Positions 15,611-23,731 of a DNA stretch of 32,290 nucleotides are shown here, piece by piece (the first letter of the stretch is position 1; each line of letters begins with the position of its first letter). A program made the translations under genes and the position numbers. The stretch covers positions 1 to 32,290 of the forward strand of contig DYNF01000050.1 of assembly GCA_020721205.1 (NCBI GenBank), given 5' to 3'. The notes beneath the pieces are model-generated. The model was not told the origin of the DNA. It worked only from the letters and a program-made list of their open reading frames with translations, and ran no database searches. Source of the stretch: Prochloron sp. SulCav_FS08_3_32_3330 (GTDB taxonomy: Bacteria; Cyanobacteriota; Cyanobacteriia; Cyanobacteriales; DYNF01).

Positions 15611-16207
15611 ATGGAATGTCATAAATGTTCTCGTAACAGTTGCCACTCAAAAACTCAGAAAAATTGGTTTACATCTTTATTTAATTTTCAATCTAAATCT
15701 CAATCTTATACAGAAGTTTTCTCTGAAATAGCTTTAGTGGGTATGCCTAATGTGGGCAAAAGTGTTTTATTTAATGCTTTAACCGGAATTTATGCCACCG
15801 TGTCTAATTATCCGGGTACTACGGTAGAAGTGGCACGGGGTAAAACTCAGATTGGGGAGCATTCTTTCGGAGTAATAGATACTCCCGGGATGTATTCCCT
15901 TTTGCCTATTACAGAAGAAGAAAAAGTAGCAAGGGATCTATTAATGAGAAAGTCTGTCAGTTTAGCCATTCATGTGGTGGAGGCGAAAAATTTAGGGAGA
16001 ATGTTACCTTTAACTTTTCAGTTATTAGAAGCAGGTCTACCTTTAATTTTAGCAATTAATATGATGGATGAAGCTAGTAGATTAAAAATTAAAATTGATC
16101 CTCTATCTTTAGAAGAAAAATTAAATATTCCAGTGGTAAAAATGTCAGCTACTCAAGGGATTGGTATTGATCAATTAAAACGGAGAATTGTTAATTATGT
16201 CAAATAA
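15611..16207 (+). CDS. feoB: FeoB N-terminal GTPase (split gene, part 1)
   Basis: 198 aa small G protein of ferrous iron transport. G1 GMPNVGKS (44-51), switch I NYPGTTVEVARGK, G3 DTPG, G4 NMMD and G5 SAT are all present, so GTP binding should be intact. The KIDPLSLEEKLNIPVV segment starts the helical GDI-like part, which ends early. The first 14 residues add a Cys/His cluster (Cys3, His4, Cys6, Cys11, His12) not found in E. coli FeoB as I recall it. The frame ends with TAA at 16205-16207 while the permease gene already starts at 16197, in another frame. A -1/+1 frameshift in an intact feoB is the alternative; the overlap with a good RBS favours a true split with translational coupling. Confidence 0.88.
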   Translation: MECHKCSRNSCHSKTQKNWFTSLFNFQSKSQSYTEVFSEIALVGMPNVGKSVLFNALTGIYATVSNYPGTTVEVARGKTQIGEHSFGVIDTPGMYSLLPITEEEKVARDLLMRKSVSLAIHVVEAKNLGRMLPLTFQLLEAGLPLILAINMMDEASRLKIKIDPLSLEEKLNIPVVKMSATQGIGIDQLKRRIVNYVK

Positions 16208-17660
16208 AATTATTTATCCTCAAGGGATTGAAAAAGCTTTACAACAAATTCATGAAATTTTAGAGGAAGCTCAATTAGATTTTTTTACTAATAATAATTT
16301 GCTTTCTCAAAGGACTTTAGCTTTATTAATTTTACAAAAAGATCGGGATATTTGGCACAATGTACAAGTCAATCTTCCTAATTATAATGAAATTGAACAA
16401 ATTATTTTTGAAACTCAACAAAATTTAGGAAAACCGATTACAGAAGCCATCGCTTTAACTAGACAAAAAATTGCGATAGATTTGGAAAATCAAGTATTAC
16501 AAGAAAGTCAGTTTGATCAGGTAGGAATTGGGGAAAAAATACATCATTTAATGGTTAATCCTCTAACGGGTTTTCCCTTATTATTATTAATACTTTATTA
16601 TGGGGTTTATCAATTTGTTGGAAATTTTGGCGGAGGCACTTTAGTTGATTTAATTGAAGGCTTTTTTGAAACTAGAATAAATCCCGTAGTCAATGAAGCT
16701 GTTAAAGTCATATTTCCTTGGCAAATATTACAAGATTTATTTGCGAATGACTACGGAATTATTACTTTAGGGATTCGTTATGCAACGGCGATTATTTTAC
16801 CGATTGTTGCCACTTATTTTTTAGTATTTTCAATCATGGAAGATACGGGATATTTACCCAGATTGTCTTTAATGTTAGATCGGTTATTTAATTTAATTGG
16901 TTTATCGGGAAGGGCAGTTATACCAATTGTTTTAGGTTTTGGTTGTGATACAATGGCAACGGTAGTTACTCGAACTTTAGAAACAAAAAGAGAACGAATT
17001 ATTGCTACATTTTTATTAGCTTTAGCGATTCCCTGTGCGGCACAATGGGGAGTAATTTTAGGTTTATTAGCACAGAAACCTTACGCTTTATTATTTTGGG
17101 CAATAATAGTTAGTTGTATTTTCCTAATTACTGGTTTTTTAACTTCCCGTTTATTACCCGGAAAATCTGCTAATTTTTATATGGAAATTCCTCCTTTACG
17201 TTTACCTAAACTAAAAAATATTATCACTAAAACTTATGTTAGAATGCAATGGTATTTTTGGGAAATTATCCCTTTATTTATCTATGCTTCTATTTTAATT
17301 TGGTTAGGAAGATTAACAGGTTTATTTGATTTAATTATACGTTGGTTAGAGCCTGTTAGTTTAAGTTTAGGTTTACCAAGGGAAGTCGCCCCTGTATTTT
17401 TATATGGATTTTTCCGCCGAGATTATGGAGCGGCGGGTTTATTTGATATTCAAAAAAATATTGGTTTAACGGGTAATCAGTTAGTAATTTGTGCAATTAT
17501 TTTAACCTTATTTTTACCTTGTGTTGCTCAATTTCAAGTAATGTTAAAAGAACAAGGTTGGAAAAATACTTTAGCAATGGTTTCTTTTATCTTTCCTTTT
17601 GCTTTTGTCGTGGGTTTTTGTGTTTTTCACGGTTTACAAATTACGGGAATCAATCTTTAA
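16197..17660 (+). CDS. feoB: FeoB ferrous iron permease (split gene, part 2)
   Basis: 487 aa from ATG 16197, preceded by GGAG about 11 nt upstream; a TTG nine bases earlier is less likely. The first 115 residues are soluble and helical. From about 118 on there are 8 or more membrane segments with both FeoB Gate motifs: VLGFGCDTMATVVTRTLETKRER followed by IPCAAQ, and the second repeat with YGFFRRDYGAAGLF followed by LPCVAQFQVM. These Cys-containing gates form the Fe(II) path in the inner membrane. It overlaps the GTPase gene by 11 nt. Together the two genes encode a full-length FeoB. The second Gate starts with FFRRDYG where many FeoBs also have R-x-D/E, so nothing key is missing. Confidence 0.9.
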   Translation: MSNKIIYPQGIEKALQQIHEILEEAQLDFFTNNNLLSQRTLALLILQKDRDIWHNVQVNLPNYNEIEQIIFETQQNLGKPITEAIALTRQKIAIDLENQVLQESQFDQVGIGEKIHHLMVNPLTGFPLLLLILYYGVYQFVGNFGGGTLVDLIEGFFETRINPVVNEAVKVIFPWQILQDLFANDYGIITLGIRYATAIILPIVATYFLVFSIMEDTGYLPRLSLMLDRLFNLIGLSGRAVIPIVLGFGCDTMATVVTRTLETKRERIIATFLLALAIPCAAQWGVILGLLAQKPYALLFWAIIVSCIFLITGFLTSRLLPGKSANFYMEIPPLRLPKLKNIITKTYVRMQWYFWEIIPLFIYASILIWLGRLTGLFDLIIRWLEPVSLSLGLPREVAPVFLYGFFRRDYGAAGLFDIQKNIGLTGNQLVICAIILTLFLPCVAQFQVMLKEQGWKNTLAMVSFIFPFAFVVGFCVFHGLQITGINL

Positions 17661-17664
17661 TTTG

Positions 17665-17714
17665 GTTTGTTGTTGTGCTTTAGCACCACAAATATAGCGC
17701 TAAAGTGCAACAAA
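17665..17714. repeat. Imperfect inverted repeat heading the 26-bp array
   Basis: GTTTGTTG and GCTTTAGC pair with GCTAAAG and CAACAAAC across an AT-rich loop. It is built from the same words as the tandem array that follows and sits 4 nt behind the feoB stop. Confidence 0.65.
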
Positions 17715-17870
17715 CCTTAGTGCTAAAGCACAACAACAAACTTTAGTGCTAAAGCACAACAACAAACCTGAGCGCTAAAGCACAACAACAAACCTGAGCG
17801 CTAAAGCACAACAACAAACCTGAGCGCTAAAGCGCAACAACAAACCTGAGCGCTAAAGCGCAACAACAAA
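17715..17870. repeat. 26-bp tandem array, six copies
   Basis: Units begin at 17715, 17741, 17767, 17793, 17819 and 17845. The consensus is CCTGAGCGCTAAAGC plus RCAACAACAAA; the first two units carry CTTAGTG or TTTAGTG instead of CTGAGCG and the last two have CGCAAC. There are no unique spacers. It lies between the feoB permease gene and feoA. A single diverged inverted pair of the same words occurs at 23673-23724. Confidence 0.9.
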
Positions 17871-17913
17871 CCTTGATTAATTATTATTTATTGAAAAATT
17901 CAGAGGTTAATTT

Positions 17914-18147
17914 ATGTCAGCTTATTTTCCTTTACCCAATTTAAAAATTGGTGCTAAAGCAATTGTTAATAAAATTGAAACGACCGATGAAGGGATCATC
18001 GGTCATTTAATGGCTTTAGGGGTGCTTCAAGGCGTAACAATTATGCTAGAAAGACGTTTTCCTTCTTATGTTGTAATGGTAGGTAGAAGTAGAATTGCTC
18101 TTGATGAAGCCACTGCTAAAACTATTTATGTAACTCAGAATTTTTAA
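17914..18147 (+). CDS. feoA: FeoA ferrous iron transport accessory protein
   Basis: 77 aa, SH3-like, the usual length. LPNLKIGAKAIVNKI, HLMALGVLQGVTIMLERRFP and VVMVGRSRIALDEATAKTIYV match FeoA. GAGG lies 8 nt before the ATG. FeoA works at the cytosolic side of FeoB and probably modulates its activity. In most genomes feoA precedes feoB; here it follows, 253 nt behind the permease gene with the tandem array in between, and may rely on its own promoter. Its TAA shares TTAA (18144-18147) with the stop of the converging gene. Confidence 0.9.
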   Translation: MSAYFPLPNLKIGAKAIVNKIETTDEGIIGHLMALGVLQGVTIMLERRFPSYVVMVGRSRIALDEATAKTIYVTQNF

Positions 18148-18512
18148 GAATTTGCAAAAAATTCACTTTGTACATCATTACGACCATTTCCCATTCCTCT
18201 GTTTCCACGACAGCGACCCATACCTCTCATTTGTCTTTGTGCTAACACAGCTTGAATTTGGGTTAATAACTGACGCACTTGTTCCCATTGTGTCCCTTCA
18301 TTTCCCTGACATTTAGCCTCCCATTCTGCCAATAATTGTTGAAGTTGGAGACAAGTTTGACCTGCGATGATCCCTTGTCCTCGATCTAATTGTTGACCAA
18401 TATCCATCAATTCTTCTTTGATTACCACAGGCACACGAATGGTCTGAGTTTCTCCATTTCTCCACATTCCTTTGCGTCCTGCCCCTTGTCTTCTGCCACC
18501 TCTAGCGTTCAT
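18144..18512 (-). CDS. Putative small DNA-binding protein converging on feoA
   Basis: 122 aa; AAGGAG lies 9 nt before the ATG. It starts with a basic Gly/Arg stretch GGRRQGAGRKG resembling an AT-hook, followed by TQTIRVPVVIKEELMDIGQQLDRG, which has the strand-helix pattern of the RHH-like GRRxGxGRK proteins I recall from cyanobacteria. The middle is helical and Gln-rich (LQLQQLLAEWEAK, VRQLLTQIQAVLAQRQ). The tail is Met/Gly/Arg-rich (MRGMGRCRGNRGMGNGR) with one Cys. Its stop codon overlaps that of feoA within a single TTAA. Position suggests a regulator near the iron genes or a local repressor, but this is inference. Confidence 0.6.
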   Translation of the reverse strand: MNARGGRRQGAGRKGMWRNGETQTIRVPVVIKEELMDIGQQLDRGQGIIAGQTCLQLQQLLAEWEAKCQGNEGTQWEQVRQLLTQIQAVLAQRQMRGMGRCRGNRGMGNGRNDVQSEFFANS

Positions 18513-20280
<1,768 letters not shown>

Positions 20281-20281
20281 T

Positions 20282-20418
20282 ACTATGATTAGATTGATTA
20301 TTTGATTGACTATGATTTTGATTTAAAATTATGAAAACAAATCATAGTGATCATTGATTTTTGATTTAAAATTATGAAAACAAATCATAGTCATCAAATA
20401 ATCAAAACTAATCATAGT
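20282..20418. mobile_element. MITE-like unit A with 35-bp inverted ends
   Basis: ACTATGATTAGATTGATTAT... (20282-20316) is repeated inverted at 20384-20418, with a few mismatches. The interior holds two about 33-bp direct copies at 20316-20348 and about 20359-20391. The inverted end overlaps the stop codon of the GxxExxY gene (20412-20414). No transposase is present. Confidence 0.6.
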
Positions 20419-20813
20419 CGGTTTCTGTGTGGTTTCATTACTCTCTTAAACTGTAAACTAACATTCCCAAAATTAATTAATAAACCAATATCTAAACCGT
20501 AAGCTTCGAGATAATTGATCGCTTGTGCTAGATGTACATTTTCAAGTTGAATAATAGCTTTTAATTCCACCATTACTTTTTCTTCAACAAAAAAATCCAC
20601 TCGTCTTGTGCCTATTTGATCACCCTTATAAAAGATTGGTATTTCATGTTCTCTTGAAAAAGATAGTCCTTGTAAAGTCATTTCTTTTGCCAAAGCTCTT
20701 TGATAAATAACTTCTTGAAAACCATTACCTAAAGTTCGGTGAACTTCCATTGCACAACCGATAATTTTGCCTGTTAAGTCACTTTTAGGGTATTGAGGAT
20801 TAATAAAAGTCAT
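20412..20813 (-). CDS. GxxExxY family protein
   Basis: 133 aa. The name-giving motif is GNGFQEVIYQRAL near residues 29-41, preceded by IIGCAMEVHRTL. RVDFFVEEKVMVELKA supplies the Asp, Glu-x-Lys arrangement of a PD-(D/E)XK fold, and NYLEAYGLDIGLLINFG is the typical late helix and strand. Members (also called PDDEXK_3/TIGR04256) are predicted nucleases of unknown function, often beside mobile or repeat DNA. The gene is bracketed by two MITE-like units; its stop falls inside one and its ATG abuts the other. The tail KPHRNRL is encoded partly by repeat sequence, so the true C-terminus may have been altered. An intact, probably expressed gene. Confidence 0.85.
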   Translation of the reverse strand: MTFINPQYPKSDLTGKIIGCAMEVHRTLGNGFQEVIYQRALAKEMTLQGLSFSREHEIPIFYKGDQIGTRRVDFFVEEKVMVELKAIIQLENVHLAQAINYLEAYGLDIGLLINFGNVSLQFKRVMKPHRNRL

Positions 20814-20814
20814 A

Positions 20815-20946
20815 ACTATGATTAGATTAATTATTTGATTAACTATGATCTTATTTTGTCATAATACTATGTTCTTATTAATTAAGAACAATAACTTAAT
20901 AAAACTTAATTAATCATAGTGATCAAACAATCAATTTAATCATAGT
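20815..20946. mobile_element. MITE-like unit B with 34-35-bp inverted ends
   Basis: 20815-20849 is 33/35 identical to the left end of unit A; an inverted copy lies at 20913-20946. The interior differs from unit A and includes a perfect hairpin TGTTCTT-ATTAATT-AAGAACA (20870-20890). The right inverted copy is duplicated once more at 20998-21031 by the 85-bp tandem duplication. Confidence 0.6.
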
Positions 20947-21060
20947 CTGGGTTTAATTAAGATAAATAAACTACCATAACTTAATAAAACTTAATTAATC
21001 ATAGTGATCAAACAATCAATTTAATCATAGTCCGGGTTTAATTAAGATAAATAAACTACC
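20891..21060. repeat. 85-bp tandem duplication
   Basis: 20891-20975 and 20976-21060 differ at one position only (84/85). The second copy contains the last 12 codons (with stop) of the PAP/fibrillin gene; the first copy is a detached duplicate of that 3' end, in which the mismatch would change Gly to Arg. Confidence 0.95.
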
Positions 21061-21672
21061 ATCTCCACCCCTGCCGATGCGCATATTTTCATCAAGATAA
21101 GTAATATTTAAAGAGGGGATTCTTCCTTGAGGATTTCTCGCTTGAACAGTTTTTATTGGCTCAAAAAATGGCGTTTTAATCCCTAATATTTTACTAATCG
21201 CAATAAATCTTTTTTGAAAATTAACATTAATTTTTTGATCAGGAAGTTGATCATTTGTTTGTAAATCTGGCTCAAAAGTTGCCGTTACTCTCACATATCC
21301 TGAAAGTAATTTTGAAGAATGTTTAACAAAAGCTTTATTTTCAAAACTAGCGGAGTTAACATCTATTATTTGATAAATTTTACCCACTTTAAAACCAAAA
21401 GGAAGTTTACTTAAAGAGCGAATTTCTCTAGCAGTAGAATATTGTAATAACCAAGCTCCATTTAATAATTCACTAGCATAAAATAAGGGGCGAGGAAAAG
21501 GATTATTTGTTTCTAAAGCTTTAGTTAAATTTTCAATTTCTGTTACTTTTTCAGGAGAAATTTCTAAATCAGTAACGGGCGCACCTTCAACTTTTTTTAG
21601 TTCAATTTTTAAGTTATCTATGGTGTTTAATAAATCTTGTTTTAGGGTAATTCTATTGTTAGATATAGTCAT
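21025..21672 (-). CDS. PAP/fibrillin family protein
   Basis: 215 aa. LLNTIDNLKIELKKVEGAPV starts an N-terminal helix, NPFPRPLFYASELLNGAWLLQYSTARE is the family's lipocalin-like core entry, and ITYLDENMRIGRGGDGSLFILIK is the highly conserved C-terminal PAP motif. No signal peptide. In plants and cyanobacteria these proteins associate with thylakoid membranes and lipid bodies and support stress tolerance and photosystem protection. The gene lacks operon partners. Its final 12 codons lie within an 85-bp tandem duplication, and the complete copy ends normally, so the protein is intact. Confidence 0.92.
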   Translation of the reverse strand: MTISNNRITLKQDLLNTIDNLKIELKKVEGAPVTDLEISPEKVTEIENLTKALETNNPFPRPLFYASELLNGAWLLQYSTAREIRSLSKLPFGFKVGKIYQIIDVNSASFENKAFVKHSSKLLSGYVRVTATFEPDLQTNDQLPDQKINVNFQKRFIAISKILGIKTPFFEPIKTVQARNPQGRIPSLNITYLDENMRIGRGGDGSLFILIKPGL

Positions 21673-21738
21673 AGTTTTTAGATCAAGAATTTTTTAAGTT
21701 AAGTTAATATTATATCATTAGATTAGTTTTATTGTGAT

Positions 21739-21755
21739 ACAGGCATCTTGCCTGT
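21739..21755. repeat. ACAGGCA hairpin
   Basis: ACAGGCA-TCT-TGCCTGT, a 7-bp perfect hairpin of a dispersed cyanobacterial type. A decayed relative (ACAGACATCCTACCTGT) lies at about 15492-15508, upstream of feoB. Confidence 0.6.
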
Positions 21756-21773
21756 AACTATCTATAATTAAGA

Positions 21774-21789
21774 TTGAAATTAATTTCAA
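21774..21789. repeat. Palindrome with GAAAT-TA-ATTTC core
   Basis: TTGAAAT-TA-ATTTCAA, a perfect 7-bp stem. It shares its core with the palindromes at 13470-13489 and 13717-13738. Confidence 0.65.
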
Positions 21790-21809
21790 AGAGGTTTATT
21801 TTTACTAAT

Positions 21810-22352
21810 TTATTCCCAAAATTTACTAACTAAAATGTCTATATTTGGAAAAGCAAGAGCATTAATTTTACCTTGATTAATAATTAATTCTAGCTCATAA
21901 TTATTATTTTGAGGATTACGAAAGAGATAAATTTGATAATTCTTAAGATCTACTACCCAATATTCAGGAATATTAGCTTGGGCATAAATTCTTTTTTTCT
22001 CATTAAGATCAAAATCTAAAGTAGTATTAGAAATTTCAATTAACCAGAAAATATCTTCCGGGTAAGGATGATGATTTCTATATCTATTTCTCGGTAGTTT
22101 AATAATAGCTAAATCAGGCTCAGGCTCAGAATTTTCTAAAGTTATAGGATGAGCTTCTTGCACTAATGCTAATCCTTTTAAAACATTGCGAATATAATCA
22201 GTAATTCCTTCATTAATATAACGATGGAAAGGACTTTCAGGGGGCATATTAATAATTTCTCCTTCAATAAATTCTACATTTTTTTGATTTAAAACTCCTG
22301 TATTAATTAGTTTATGATATTCTTCAATTGTCCATTTAATTAAAGTTTTCAT
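21810..22352 (-). CDS. Uma2 family (DUF820) nuclease-like protein
   Basis: 180 aa, the usual length. TIEEYHKLINTGVL, EFIEGEIINMPPESPFH, EPEPDLAII, FWLIEISNTTLDFDLNEKKRIYAQANIPEYWVVDL are the ordered family motifs. PD in EPEPD and Glu in IEIS make a PD-(D/E)XK-like site with the typical ExS variant, and the Lys lies in NEKKRIYA. These proteins are very numerous in cyanobacteria and of unknown role; nuclease activity is predicted from the fold only. Stand-alone on the minus strand, 91 nt downstream of the DUF482 gene. Confidence 0.9.
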   Translation of the reverse strand: MKTLIKWTIEEYHKLINTGVLNQKNVEFIEGEIINMPPESPFHRYINEGITDYIRNVLKGLALVQEAHPITLENSEPEPDLAIIKLPRNRYRNHHPYPEDIFWLIEISNTTLDFDLNEKKRIYAQANIPEYWVVDLKNYQIYLFRNPQNNNYELELIINQGKINALAFPNIDILVSKFWE

Positions 22353-22442
22353 AGGTTTAAATTTTTGATTAATTTAATGGTTTAATTATTTTTTGGGTTA
22401 AAATTTCTCAATTTTAGCAATCAAGAAAATCATTAATTATTT

Positions 22443-23636
22443 TTAATCAATCATAACATTAATTTCCCTTTTTGTAAAGGGTAAATCATTATTAATTGCG
22501 TTAATTTCTTCTGTTTCCATTTGATTTATTTCAGCGATATAATGATTAAAAATTCTCGCTAATTTTTGATTATAAAACCGATGTAAACTATAGTTAGGAG
22601 TAGCAGGAAAACCTCGTCTTCTTTTATGTTGTCCTCCGGCACCGGGATCAAACATTTTAACATTATTTTCGATTGCCCATTCTATGGGTTTATAGTAACA
22701 AGCTTCAAAATGTAAACAGTCATAATTTTGAAAACTTCCCCAATAACGACCATAAAGATTTTCCCCTTTTCTAATACAAAAAGACATTCCTACAGGTTTA
22801 TGATCATCATCTTCACTAAAGGCAACAAATAGGACTACTTTATCACAAAAATTCGGGTAAAGTTGATCAAAAAATTCACGAGTTAAATACTTACTTCCAC
22901 CCCAAAATTTATCACAAGTATCACTATAAAAATGATAGATATAGGGGATTAAATAATGAGGAATATTATCTCCCGTAAATACTTTCATTACTAGCTTTGC
23001 TTGAGTAACAGCTTTTCTTTCTCTTTTAATATTTCTTCTTTGATTTGCGTTAAAAATTTGTAAATAATCATCAAAATTATTAAAGTTTTTATTACTCCAA
23101 ATATAACTATGATGTAACCAAGTAGAAAAACCATATTTTTCGACTATTTTCTGCCAATCTGGATCCACAAATAAGAAGTTACAACTAAAAATCCCATTAC
23201 GATTACAAAAGTGATCAATTTCTGAGATTATTGTCTTAGTTAATATTTCTTGATCTTCCCCTTCTGCCATTAAAAAACGATAGCCAACGGCGGGAGTAAA
23301 GGGTGTCATTCCTATTAGTTTGGGGTAATATTCTATCCCTAAACGAAAAGCTAGATCTGCCCATTGATAATCAAAGATAAATTCGCCATAACTATGCCCT
23401 TTAATATATAATGGTGCTATAGCAATTAATTGTTGATTTTTCCAGATTGTTAAATGACAAGGTTGCCAACCCGTGCGAGGTTTTGCACTACCCGAAGTTT
23501 CAAGATTATTTAACCATTCCCACTCTAAAAAAGGGGTTTTTAATGGTTGTGCTAACTTATCCCATTCTTGTGGGGAAATATCGGAAAGATGAGATAGCCA
23601 TTTAACAGAATATTGAGCTTTATTTTGTTTAAACAT
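22443..23636 (-). CDS. DUF482/GNAT-like acyltransferase family protein
   Basis: 397 aa, the normal length. The N-terminal half has WDKLAQPLKTPFLEWEWLNNLETSGSA and TPFTPAVGYRFLM, and the C-terminal half has NQRRNIKRERKA, FYSDTCDKFWGGSKYLTREFF, GRYWGSFQNYDCLHFEACYY and FDPGAGGQHKRRRGF. These match PF04339, a double-GNAT fold related to FemAB peptidyltransferases, predicted to transfer an acyl or aminoacyl group. No substrate is known. Cytosolic, without membrane segments. It lies between Uma2 and the glycosyltransferase gene; a dispersed hairpin separates it from the latter. Confidence 0.88.
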   Translation of the reverse strand: MFKQNKAQYSVKWLSHLSDISPQEWDKLAQPLKTPFLEWEWLNNLETSGSAKPRTGWQPCHLTIWKNQQLIAIAPLYIKGHSYGEFIFDYQWADLAFRLGIEYYPKLIGMTPFTPAVGYRFLMAEGEDQEILTKTIISEIDHFCNRNGIFSCNFLFVDPDWQKIVEKYGFSTWLHHSYIWSNKNFNNFDDYLQIFNANQRRNIKRERKAVTQAKLVMKVFTGDNIPHYLIPYIYHFYSDTCDKFWGGSKYLTREFFDQLYPNFCDKVVLFVAFSEDDDHKPVGMSFCIRKGENLYGRYWGSFQNYDCLHFEACYYKPIEWAIENNVKMFDPGAGGQHKRRRGFPATPNYSLHRFYNQKLARIFNHYIAEINQMETEEINAINNDLPFTKREINVMID

Positions 23637-23672
23637 ATTAGTTATTGGTTAATTAAAATTATTTATAAATAG

Positions 23673-23724
23673 GTTTGTTGTTGCGCTTCAGCGCTAATGT
23701 GGTGCTAAAGCACAACAACGAACT
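23673..23724. repeat. Solitary inverted repeat of the feo-array family
   Basis: GTTTGTTGTTGCGCTT pairs with AAGCACAACAACGAAC around a loop. The words GCTAAAGCACAACAAC are identical to the 26-bp array units at 17715-17870. It lies between the DUF482 and glycosyltransferase genes. Confidence 0.75.
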
Positions 23725-23731
23725 TTTTAAT

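Noticed and set aside
17715-17870. CRISPR array
   Set aside because: The 26-bp units are directly adjacent with no unique spacers, and no cas gene is near.
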